This document shows positions 1 through 7,121 of a stretch of 64,000 bases of DNA, piece after piece. Position numbers and translations under genes: made by a program. Below the pieces are notes generated by a model, which had not been told where the DNA came from, searched no databases, and was given only the letters and a program-made list of their open reading frames with translations. This DNA is from Rhodoferax ferrireducens. GTDB lineage: Bacteria; Pseudomonadota; Gammaproteobacteria; Burkholderiales; Burkholderiaceae_C. Within the stretch, counting starts at the first letter, position 1. Every line of letters starts with the position of its first letter. Location: contig NZ_QEII01000324.1 of the NCBI RefSeq assembly GCF_003347515.1, forward strand, positions 434,001 to 498,000, given 5' to 3'.

Positions 1-638
1 GAGACCTGGCCTTTGACCGGGTCGAGTTGCGGCGCGTTGTAGGGGCAGACCCAGGTGCAGTAGCCACAGCCGAAGCAGGTTTCCGGGTCTTGCAGCACGG
101 CGCCATACTCCACATGCTTGGTGTAGGCGCGGGTCGGGCAGCCCTTGAGGCAGACCGGGTCATCGCAATGGTTGCAGGCCATGGAGATGTTCATGCGCTT
201 GTAGTCGGGGTAGCTGCCGCCCTCCACATAGCCGACCGAGCGGAATGCCAGGTGCGCCGGGTTGTTGTTTTTCTCGCTGCACGCGGCTTCGCAGGCGTGG
301 CAACCAATGCAGTTGTCCGCCGTGAAGAAAAAACCGTGCTGCTTGTTGCGGTTGGGGTTGGTGCCCACAGCCGGGTTCTCGTTGATGAACATGGAGCGAC
401 CGACCGGCAGCTTGTTGGCGGTGTGGGCGATTAGGTCAATCTTTTGGCCGTAGCGGTTGGTGTCGGCATGTGTCGTGTCTTTGAGAAAGGCGTAGACCTG
501 CTCCTCGGTGCGGATCTCCCAGATTTTTTTCTCTGCCGCTTTTTGGGAGCCGCAGCCGCCGCTGGCGCACCCGGGTTTGCCGCAGCCGTTTTTGGGATCG
601 GCCACCAGGGCGTTCTTCCGTAGGGTGTTGTCTTTCAT
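1..638 (-). CDS. DmsB-like 4Fe-4S ferredoxin subunit, partial (C-terminus beyond the left edge)
   Basis: The minus frame is open from an ATG at 638 to base 1 with no stop, so the end is missing. I prefer ATG 638 over ATG 647 because AAGG lies 9 bases before it. The protein has the ferredoxin pattern of DmsB/NrfC-type electron-transfer subunits: CIGCHACEAAC, then CNHCDDPVCLKGC, then CFGCGYCTWVC, which is three of the usual four cluster motifs; the fourth would lie outside. The N-terminus carries an extra cysteine group, C19, C24 and C29. It is the last visible gene of the nirB operon, 70 bp after nasA, so it probably passes electrons to the molybdoenzyme. That pairing is inference from position. 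Confidence 0.85.
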   Translation of the reverse strand, partial: MKDNTLRKNALVADPKNGCGKPGCASGGCGSQKAAEKKIWEIRTEEQVYAFLKDTTHADTNRYGQKIDLIAHTANKLPVGRSMFINENPAVGTNPNRNKQHGFFFTADNCIGCHACEAACSEKNNNPAHLAFRSVGYVEGGSYPDYKRMNISMACNHCDDPVCLKGCPTRAYTKHVEYGAVLQDPETCFGCGYCTWVCPYNAPQLDPVKGQV

Positions 639-708
639 GGCATTCATCCTTAGTCAGTGAGGACAGAGCTTGCGCACTGTGTGTTGCTGCGGTCCGCCCC
701 GCAATGTC

Positions 709-2955
709 TCAAAAAGCCCTGCGTTCCAGGTTCAAACGTGCGGCTTCTTGCTGGTCGATTTTTTCCACCCGCGCCGCGTTCTGCTTGAACGCGGGTTGGC
801 GTGAGTGCGGGTCCAGCAGGCCCAGCGTCAGGCGATTCACGCAGTCATGAAAATGGAAGGGGATAAACAACATGTCGCTGCCCACCCGTTGCGTGAGCTG
901 CACCATGACGATGGCATCGCCGCGGCGGCTCACCACGCGCACATAGCTTTGGTGCTCGATGCCGAGCTTTTCCGCGGCATCGGGGTTCATCTCCATGTAG
1001 GGTGTGGGGCTGAACTTGTTGCAGTTGCCGATCTTGCCGGTGCGGGTGCGGGTGTGGAAGTGCTCCACCACGCGGCCCGAGTTGAGCCAGAACGGGTACT
1101 CGGTGTCGGGGCATTCGTTGTTGTTGACGAAACGCACCGGGATCAGATTGGCGCGGCCAGAGTAAGTCTGGAACACGCCATCGGTGTAGAGGCGCGGATT
1201 GCCGTCAAATGGCATGCGCAGCTTCATCTCGAAGGGGTCCGATAGCCCGATCTTTTGGGTGTCCGCATCGGCTTGCGCTTCCGAGTAGGGCCACTGAATG
1301 CCGCGTGCCGCTTCGATGCGGTCGTAGCTCATGCCCGAGATGTCCAGCGTGCGGCCCTCGCCCTTGGACAGCTCTTTCATCTCATCGAACGCCCCTTCGG
1401 CCGTGTCCGGGAAATGGATGATGTTGCGGTCGGTAAAGCGCTTGGCCATCTGGTTGAAGATCCAGAAATCCGGCTTGGAGTCGGCGTAGGCCGGCAGCAC
1501 ATTGCGCGTCAGGTTGACGCGGCGCTCGGTGTTGGTGTGGCAGCCTTCTTTTTCGGCCCACACGGCGGCGGGCAGAAAGACGTGCGAGTATTTGTTGGTC
1601 TCCACGTCTTCGTACACGTCCTGCACCACCAGGAATTCCAGGTTTTCCATGGCCTTGCGAATGCGCGGCTGGTTGGCCATGGAGGTCATGGGGTTGGTGG
1701 CGATCAGCCACAGGCCCTTGATCTCGCCAGTCTCGATGGCCGGGAAAATGTCGGTCTGCGCCAGCCCGCGCTTGGCCGGGAAGAAGCTCTCGTCGATGCC
1801 CCAGTAGTCGGCCACGGTCTTGCGGTCTTTTTCTTTTTCCAGCGCGCGGTAGCCCGGCAGGCCGGAGCAGGACGACCACTCGCGCGTGCCCATGGCATTG
1901 CACTGGCCGGTGATGGACAGGCTGGTGCCGCCGGGCTTGCCGATGTTGCCGGTGATCAGGTTCAGGTTGTTGATGTCGACCACGCCGTCCGACCCGTGCG
2001 TGGACTGGTTGATGCCCATGGTCCAGATGCTCATGGCGGCCGGCGCCTTGGCATAGATGCGGGCGACGGTGCGAATGCGGTCTTCGTCAATGCCGCACAC
2101 ATGCTGGGCGGTGACCGGGTCGTAGTCGGCGACCAGCGCGCGCAATTCGTCGATGCCCTGCGTGTACTTGGCGATGTAGTCCTTGTCCTCCAGGCCTTCC
2201 TTAAAGATCACATGCATCATGGCGTTGATCAGCACGGTGTCGGTGCCCGGCGTGATCGGCAGGTGGATGTCGGCAAACTGCGCCAGCATGGTGACGCGCG
2301 GGTCCACCACAATCAGCGGGAACTTGCGCTTCTCCAAAGCTTCTTTGAGGCGCCAGTAAATGATGGGGTGTTGCTCCGGCAGGTTGGAGCCGAAGGCCAT
2401 GAAGCAGTGCGTGTGCTCGAAGTCGTCGTAGCAGCCCGGCGGGCCATCCGAACCAAACGAGCGCTTGTAGCCCGACACGGCCGACGCCATGCACAGCGTG
2501 GTGTTGCCGTCGTAGTTGTTGGTGCCGATCTGGCCACGCACCAGCTTGCCCAGGGTGTAGAACTCTTCGGTCAGCAGCTGGCCGGTGGAGACAACAGCAA
2601 AGGCGTCGCGCCCGTACTTGGCCTGGATTTCCTTGATTTTTTCCGCCGTCTTGTCCAGCGCCGCGTTCCAGTTGCTGGGTTGAAACGGCAGGTGCGCCTT
2701 ATCGCGCATCAAAGGCATGGTGCCGCGTCCGGGGGAGTCGAACAGTTCATGCTCCAGCAGGCCCTTGATGCACAGCTTGCCGCGGTTGACATCGGCCCCG
2801 GCATGACCGCGGCTGGTCACGATCTTCCCTTTGTCGTTCAGGCCGATTTCGATGGCGCAGCCGGTGGAGCAGTAGTTGCAGGTCGTGTATTTCCACTCCT
2901 TGACTTCCTTGGCAGGGATGGAGATGGGCTTGCGATTTGTTCGACCGAATATCAT
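709..2955 (-). CDS. nasA: Molybdopterin nitrate reductase, assimilatory catalytic subunit
   Basis: This 748-residue molybdoenzyme most likely reduces nitrate to nitrite in the cytoplasm. The N-terminal 4Fe-4S site is C26, C29, C33 and C62, with a lysine two residues after the last cysteine (LCIKG), as in Nap/Nas enzymes and formate dehydrogenases. C155 in TTLCMASA is the likely molybdenum ligand and matches the NapA/NasA pattern. There is no Tat or other signal and no C-terminal 2Fe-2S domain, which many NasA proteins have; the ferredoxin-like gene downstream may replace it. AGGAGA lies before the ATG. Its place in an operon with nirB and nirD supports assimilation. A formate-dehydrogenase-like role is possible but less likely. 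Confidence 0.85.
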   Translation of the reverse strand: MIFGRTNRKPISIPAKEVKEWKYTTCNYCSTGCAIEIGLNDKGKIVTSRGHAGADVNRGKLCIKGLLEHELFDSPGRGTMPLMRDKAHLPFQPSNWNAALDKTAEKIKEIQAKYGRDAFAVVSTGQLLTEEFYTLGKLVRGQIGTNNYDGNTTLCMASAVSGYKRSFGSDGPPGCYDDFEHTHCFMAFGSNLPEQHPIIYWRLKEALEKRKFPLIVVDPRVTMLAQFADIHLPITPGTDTVLINAMMHVIFKEGLEDKDYIAKYTQGIDELRALVADYDPVTAQHVCGIDEDRIRTVARIYAKAPAAMSIWTMGINQSTHGSDGVVDINNLNLITGNIGKPGGTSLSITGQCNAMGTREWSSCSGLPGYRALEKEKDRKTVADYWGIDESFFPAKRGLAQTDIFPAIETGEIKGLWLIATNPMTSMANQPRIRKAMENLEFLVVQDVYEDVETNKYSHVFLPAAVWAEKEGCHTNTERRVNLTRNVLPAYADSKPDFWIFNQMAKRFTDRNIIHFPDTAEGAFDEMKELSKGEGRTLDISGMSYDRIEAARGIQWPYSEAQADADTQKIGLSDPFEMKLRMPFDGNPRLYTDGVFQTYSGRANLIPVRFVNNNECPDTEYPFWLNSGRVVEHFHTRTRTGKIGNCNKFSPTPYMEMNPDAAEKLGIEHQSYVRVVSRRGDAIVMVQLTQRVGSDMLFIPFHFHDCVNRLTLGLLDPHSRQPAFKQNAARVEKIDQQEAARLNLERRAF

Positions 2956-3025
2956 TTTTTCTCCTGCTCTCGAATCAACGGGGGGCGCTTAGGCCATGGA
3001 ATGCTCATACCGACCTGCACGCCGC

Positions 3026-3412
3026 TCAGGTGCAGCTGGTTTCTTTGCGAACCGGACCGGCGATGGGGCGCGTCAGGTCGGTTGCATGGCTGGCCAGCTC
3101 GGCGCTTTGCAAAAACACCTGACCGTCATCCACCTTGACGCTGAACTTCGGCGTACAGCCTTCATCGGGTGCGGCGGCCTGGCCGGTGCACAGGCCGATG
3201 GTCCAGTTGTGCAGCGGGCAGGCCACGCTGGTGCCAAACACAATGCCTTGCGACAGCGGGCCGCCCTTGTGCGGGCAGCGGTCCAGCAAGGCAAAGACTT
3301 CGCCGCTGTCATTGCGGAACACGGCTACATCCAGACCTTGGGCGCGGGCGACGCGGCGCGAGCCCAAAACGGGGATGTCTTCGACGCGGCAGATAGTGGT
3401 CCATTCAGTCAT
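3026..3412 (-). CDS. nirD: Nitrite reductase small subunit, Rieske type
   Basis: This 128-residue protein is a Rieske-fold NirD, the small subunit of NADH-dependent nitrite reductase. Both cluster-binding motifs are intact: CPHKGG with C-x-H and CPLHNW with C-x2-H. It should therefore hold a 2Fe-2S cluster, unlike the clusterless NirD of enterobacteria. AAAGGAG lies about 6 bases before the ATG. It is separated from nirB by the P-box gene at 3482-4279 and by a dispersed repeat, but all read in one direction with short gaps, so one transcript is likely. Confidence 0.93.
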   Translation of the reverse strand: MTEWTTICRVEDIPVLGSRRVARAQGLDVAVFRNDSGEVFALLDRCPHKGGPLSQGIVFGTSVACPLHNWTIGLCTGQAAAPDEGCTPKFSVKVDDGQVFLQSAELASHATDLTRPIAGPVRKETSCT

Positions 3413-3426
3413 TTCGCTACTCCTTT

Positions 3427-3467
3427 AATAGCTGCCTACGCCTATTAAATAAGGGCTAGAGGCAGTT
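3427..3467 (+). repeat. Dispersed ~45 bp repeat, copy A
   Basis: This intergenic stretch starts with AATAGCT and ends with AAGGGCTAGAGGC plus an AT tail. It matches seven other copies in the window. It lies in the 69 bp gap between the P-box gene and nirD, inside the nitrite/nitrate reductase operon. Confidence 0.75.
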
Positions 3468-3481
3468 TTAGTCAATAAAAA

Positions 3482-4279
3482 TCAGGTTTTCACGGCGGCA
3501 TACATGCCGGTGACACGGTCCATCACGCTCAGCAGGTTTTCGCTGCTGACAAACACCTCGGTCAGGGACTTGCTGCTGCCTTGACCGTCCTGGAGCTTTT
3601 GCAGGGCGATGTCGAAAAACACCCACTGGCCCTCGGCCAACTGCAGCTCGTCCTTGATGCGGGCAGTCGCTTCGGGCGCGTTGCGCAGGATCTCCATGGC
3701 GTTGACAAACTCGGTGCGCGCCTTGCCGATCTCCAGGCTGGCGGTGCCGGCGTCCACCGGCAGCCGGGCGGCCAGGTAGAACTTGGCCATGCGCTGGCTC
3801 AGCATGCGCTGGCGCCCCGCAATGTTGACCAGCTTGCCCAGTGGTTTGCCATAGGCCGCTTCGTACTGCACGGTACCCTGGTGCGCCAGGGCCAGCACTT
3901 TGGCGTCCTGCTGCAGCAAGGCCAGCGCGTTCCTCTTGTCCGGCGCCGTCCCCACCAGCGCGCTCTTGTAGTCGCTCCACGCGGCCTCCAGCTGGCCGTA
4001 GGTGAGCTTGATCGCGGCGTTGGGGGCAAAGGCCTTGAGCTCCGTCAGCTGGCGGTCAAACAAGGCCATCGATTTGTCCAGCACCTGTTGGGCGCTGGTC
4101 TGCTCGATGCCATGCAGCAGGGCCAGCCAGGCCTTGCCCATGCGCTGGCTCAGCATGCGCTGGCGGCCGGCCTTGTTGATGGCGTCATTCAGGTCAATGA
4201 CCTGGGCCTGGGCTTGCAGGCCGCTCAGGCTGAGGAGGGGGGCCGCGACGGCGGCGGCGATCAGGTGTCTGCGTTTCAT
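3482..4279 (-). CDS. Periplasmic protein with two PilJ/NarX-type P-box modules
   Basis: This 265-residue protein has a signal peptide (about residues 1-25, cleavage near AQA) and then two similar helical halves. Each half carries the motif AGRQRMLSQRM, at about 37-47 and 154-164. This motif is the PilJ/type IV pili chemotaxis N-domain signature and resembles the nitrate-binding P-box of NarX/NarQ. There is no membrane anchor or output domain after the signal, so it should be a soluble periplasmic protein. It sits 33 bp after nirB and before nirD, so it is made together with the nitrite reductase. A nitrate- or nitrite-binding role is inference; partner sensing by the histidine kinase at 12531-14657 is one option. 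Confidence 0.85.
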   Translation of the reverse strand: MKRRHLIAAAVAAPLLSLSGLQAQAQVIDLNDAINKAGRQRMLSQRMGKAWLALLHGIEQTSAQQVLDKSMALFDRQLTELKAFAPNAAIKLTYGQLEAAWSDYKSALVGTAPDKRNALALLQQDAKVLALAHQGTVQYEAAYGKPLGKLVNIAGRQRMLSQRMAKFYLAARLPVDAGTASLEIGKARTEFVNAMEILRNAPEATARIKDELQLAEGQWVFFDIALQKLQDGQGSSKSLTEVFVSSENLLSVMDRVTGMYAAVKT

Positions 4280-4312
4280 GTGGGGAAGCTCTCCATGGGG
4301 GTGTGAGGCAGT

Positions 4313-6766
4313 TCACGTCCCGATGGCGTCGAACTGCCGGGTATCGACGGCAGCCTCCTTGAAGTCAAACCAGGGATCAGGCTCACCGTCCAGCGCGAAC
4401 TGTAGGCGCTCCCACAGGGCTTTTCGGCCGGCTGCATCGTCGAGTATCTTTTTCTTGACATAGTCCAAGCCCACGCGCGAAACGTAGTGCACGGTACGCT
4501 CCAGGTACCAGCCTTCCTGACGATAAAGCTCGCAAAAAGCGCCGGTGTACTCCAGCACTTCTTCCGCTGTTTTCAGCTTGACGAAGAAGTGCGCCACCTC
4601 GGTCTTGATACCGCCATTGCCGGCGATGTACATCTCCCAGCCGCTGTCCACGCCGATGATGCCGACGTCCTTGATGCCCGCCTCGGCGCAGTTGCGCGGG
4701 CAGCCGCTCACCGCAAACTTGACCTTGTGCGGGGCGTACATGCGCCACATGGCACGCTCCAGGTCCTTGCCCATTTGCGTCGAGTCTTGGGTGCCCATGC
4801 GGCACCACTCCGAGCCGACGCAGGTCTTGACCGTGCGCAGGGCCTTGGCGTAAGCGTGGCCGCTGGGCATGCCGATGTCTTTCCAGACGTTGGCCAGGTC
4901 TTCTTTCTTCACGCCCAGCAAATCGATGCGCTGGCCACCGGTGACCTTGACGGTAGGAATCTTGTATTTGTCGACCGCATCGGCGATGCGGCGCAGCTCA
5001 CTGGCCGTGGTCTCGCCGCCCCACATGCGGGGAATGACGGAGTAGGTGCCGTCCTTCTGGATGTTGGCGTGGCTGCGCTCGTTGATGAAGCGGCTTTGCG
5101 GATCGTCCTTGGCCTCCTTGGGCCAGCTGCTGATCAGGTAGTAGTTGATCGCCGGGCGGCAAGACGCGCAACCATTGGGCGTCTTCCACTCCATGAATTG
5201 GTAGACACTGGCGATGGTCAGCAGCTTGTTGGCCACAATCGCCTCGCGCACCGCCTGATGGCCGTGGTCGGTACAGGCGCACATGGCTTTCGTCTTCGGC
5301 GTGGCCGAGTAGTCGCCACCGGCGGTGAACATCAAAATCTGCTCGACCAGGCCGGTGCAGGAGCCGCACGACGCGCTGGCCTTGGTGTGCTTGCGCACCT
5401 CGTCCAGCGTGAACAGGCCTTTTTCCTTGATGGCCTTGCAGATGGTGCCTTTCTTGACGCCGTTGCAACCGCAGACTTCGGCGTCATCGGGCATGGAAGC
5501 GGCCTTGTTGTGGCCCTCGTGGCCGGTGTCGCCGATGTTGGATTCACCAAACATCAGCTTGTCGCGGATGTCGGCCACGCTGCGGCCGTCGCGCAGGAGC
5601 TTGAAGTAGTAGCTGCCGTCCACCGTGTCGCCATACAGGCAGGCGCCCACCAGCTTGCCGTCCTTGAGCACCAGTTTTTTGTAGACACCGCCAAAGGGGT
5701 CGCTCATCACGATTTCTTCGGTGCCGTCGCCGCCCATGAATTCGCCGGCGCTGAACAGGTCAATACCCGTGACCTTGAGCTTGGTGGAAGTGAGCGAGCC
5801 GACATAGCGGCCAATGCCGAACTGGGCCAGATGATTGGCCGCGACCTTGGCCTGCTCGAACAGCGGGGCCACCAGGCCGTAGGCAATGCCGCGGTGCGCC
5901 GCGCATTCGCCCACCGAATAGATGCGCGCGTCGGTGATGGTCTGCATGGTGTCGCTGACCACAATGCCCTTGTTGCAATGCAGGCGCATGGACTCGGCCA
6001 GTGTCGTGTTGGGGCGAATGCCCACCGCCATCACCACCAGGTCAGCGGGCACCTGCGTGCCGTCCTTGAAACGAATGGCGGTGACGCGCTTGCCGTCGTC
6101 TCCACCGCCGCCCACCAGGTCTTGCGTTTGCGCGCCCATCAGGAATTTCAGGCCCCGGTCTTCGAGGGACTTTTGCAGCAGCTTGCCCGCCACGCTGTCG
6201 AGCTGGCGCTCCATCAGGGTCGGCATCACATGCACCACGCTGACGTTCATGCCGCGCAGCATCAGGCCATTGGCCGCTTCCAGCCCCAGCAGGCCTCCGC
6301 CGATGACGACGGCATTCTTGTATTTGACGGCGGCGTCAATCATGGCGTTGGTGTCCGCAATGTCGCGGTAGGCAATCACGCCTTCCAGATCCTTGCCGGG
6401 GATGGGCAGGATGAAGGGGTTGGAGCCGGTGCACATCAGCAGGCGGTCGTATTCGGCGCTGATTTTTTCACCGGACGCGTTTTCGGCATGCACCACACGG
6501 CGAATGCGGTCCACCTCGGTGACCTTCCAGCCGGCGTGCAGGGTAATGTGGTTGTCCGTATACCAGTCCCACGAGTTGAGCACGATCTCGTCGATGGTTT
6601 GCTCGCCCGCCAGCACGGGTGACAGCAGAATGCGGTTGTAGTTGGGGTGCGGCTCGGCGCCGAACACCGTGATGTCATAGAGCTCGGGCGAGACCTTGAG
6701 CAGTTCCTCAATGGTGCGAACACCCGCCATGCCATTGCCGACCATCACCAATTTAGATTTCTTCAT
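4313..6766 (-). CDS. nirB: NAD(P)H-dependent nitrite reductase large subunit
   Basis: This 817-residue cytoplasmic enzyme reduces nitrite to ammonium. I start it at ATG 6766 (MKKSKLVMVGNGMAG), which gives a normal NirB length; the open frame upstream is leader RNA. In order: an FAD/NAD(P)H-binding reductase half (GNGMAG and GGGLLGLEAA nucleotide loops), two BFD-type cysteine regions (CGCNG...CGSC and CACTD...CASC), and a C-terminal sirohaem/4Fe-4S domain with CVGSEWC and GCPRNC, which provide the four cluster cysteines. It is the first gene of the operon and follows a sigma-54-type promoter and an ANTAR-type leader. Confidence 0.96.
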   Translation of the reverse strand: MKKSKLVMVGNGMAGVRTIEELLKVSPELYDITVFGAEPHPNYNRILLSPVLAGEQTIDEIVLNSWDWYTDNHITLHAGWKVTEVDRIRRVVHAENASGEKISAEYDRLLMCTGSNPFILPIPGKDLEGVIAYRDIADTNAMIDAAVKYKNAVVIGGGLLGLEAANGLMLRGMNVSVVHVMPTLMERQLDSVAGKLLQKSLEDRGLKFLMGAQTQDLVGGGGDDGKRVTAIRFKDGTQVPADLVVMAVGIRPNTTLAESMRLHCNKGIVVSDTMQTITDARIYSVGECAAHRGIAYGLVAPLFEQAKVAANHLAQFGIGRYVGSLTSTKLKVTGIDLFSAGEFMGGDGTEEIVMSDPFGGVYKKLVLKDGKLVGACLYGDTVDGSYYFKLLRDGRSVADIRDKLMFGESNIGDTGHEGHNKAASMPDDAEVCGCNGVKKGTICKAIKEKGLFTLDEVRKHTKASASCGSCTGLVEQILMFTAGGDYSATPKTKAMCACTDHGHQAVREAIVANKLLTIASVYQFMEWKTPNGCASCRPAINYYLISSWPKEAKDDPQSRFINERSHANIQKDGTYSVIPRMWGGETTASELRRIADAVDKYKIPTVKVTGGQRIDLLGVKKEDLANVWKDIGMPSGHAYAKALRTVKTCVGSEWCRMGTQDSTQMGKDLERAMWRMYAPHKVKFAVSGCPRNCAEAGIKDVGIIGVDSGWEMYIAGNGGIKTEVAHFFVKLKTAEEVLEYTGAFCELYRQEGWYLERTVHYVSRVGLDYVKKKILDDAAGRKALWERLQFALDGEPDPWFDFKEAAVDTRQFDAIGT

Positions 6767-6857
6767 CGCGCTACTCCAGATTTGATTCGCTTGTTTGCGT
6801 GCAAGCCCCATGCCGTGGCGGCACATGCGGTGCCTGCGCACCCAATTCGGGGCTTGG

Positions 6858-6899
6858 AAAAACAGATACCACGGCTGTAGAGCCGGTGTGAGGCACACC
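6858..6899 (-). terminator. Terminator-like hairpin and competing stem in the nirB leader
   Basis: Read on the minus strand, CGGCT-CTAC-AGCCG forms a 5 bp stem that can be lengthened after a small internal loop, and TATCTGTTTTT follows (U-run at 6858-6862). Just upstream GGTGTG-CCT-CACACC (6899-6885) forms a second stem sharing bases 6885-6888 with the first, so the two compete. This is the layout expected of a leader attenuator. The terminator stem is only of moderate strength. Confidence 0.6.
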
Positions 6900-6921
6900 A
6901 GGTGCAACCTCTCAAATACGT

Positions 6922-6986
6922 TACGCACGGCGTTGTGCGCAGAACTCGCGGCGCTTTGGCCCGGGTCGGACGCTTCGTTACGTCCG
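6922..6986 (-). promoter_or_regulatory. ANTAR-type tandem hexaloop RNA motif in the nirB leader
   Basis: Two hairpins with six-base loops follow each other on the nirB transcript. The first has arms 6986-6980 and 6973-6967 (CGGACGU/GCGUCCG) and loop AACGAA. The second has arms 6940-6935 and 6928-6923 (GCGCAC/GUGCGU) and loop AACGCC. Both loops have A at position 1 and G at position 4, the known hallmark of RNA bound by ANTAR antiterminators such as NasR and EutV. The linker of about 26 bases is longer than I would expect. The terminator at 6858-6888 follows, as the mechanism requires. Confidence 0.75.
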
Positions 6987-6996
6987 CCCTGTGTCA

Positions 6997-7012
6997 TGCA
7001 AAACTTGTGCCA
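6997..7012 (-). promoter_or_regulatory. Sigma-54 promoter of the nirB operon
   Basis: The minus strand reads TGGCACAAGTTTTGCA, matching the sigma-54 consensus TGGCAC-N5-TTGCA with correct GG-to-GC spacing. The predicted start, 12 bases after the -12 C, is near 6986. That is exactly the first base of the first ANTAR hairpin, which independently supports both calls. Confidence 0.8.
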
Positions 7013-7044
7013 TGTGTCGGGAGCGCGGTTTATGCGTCTGCCGT

Positions 7045-7065
7045 CGCACCCGTCGGCCTGGTGCG
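7045..7065. promoter_or_regulatory. Inverted repeat between nirB and the divergent regulator gene
   Basis: CGCACC and GGTGCG form a perfect dyad with a 9-base spacer. The half sites resemble those of NtrC, but NtrC normally uses a 5-base spacer between them, so the binding protein is uncertain. The dyad lies 33 bp upstream of the nirB -24 element and overlaps the possible regulator promoter. Confidence 0.4.
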
Positions 7066-7074
7066 CGACTTGCA
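7059..7074 (+). promoter_or_regulatory. Possible sigma-54 promoter of the fusion regulator gene
   Basis: TGGTGCGCGACTTGCA keeps the invariant GG and GC at the right spacing and the full TTGCA element, but deviates at two bases of the -24 box. It would start RNA near 7085 and give a leader of about 37 bases before ATG 7122. It would make regulator and target operon divergent sigma-54 units. Confidence 0.4.
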
Positions 7075-7121
7075 TGTGGTACACCCTGTTCCTCCTTCAT
7101 CTCATTGGTATATTGGTATTT

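Noticed and set aside
1255..3138. 627-codon open frame opposite nasA
   Set aside because: Antisense shadow; no domain and no ribosome site.
4487..6622. 711-codon open frame opposite nirB
   Set aside because: The product is low-complexity Ala/Gly/His-rich sequence typical of antisense frames; nirB is certain.
6767..7084. 106-residue N-terminal extension of NirB
   Set aside because: It would translate the promoter and ANTAR leader; NirB homologues begin at MKKSKLVMVGNG-like sequence and ATG 6766 fits.
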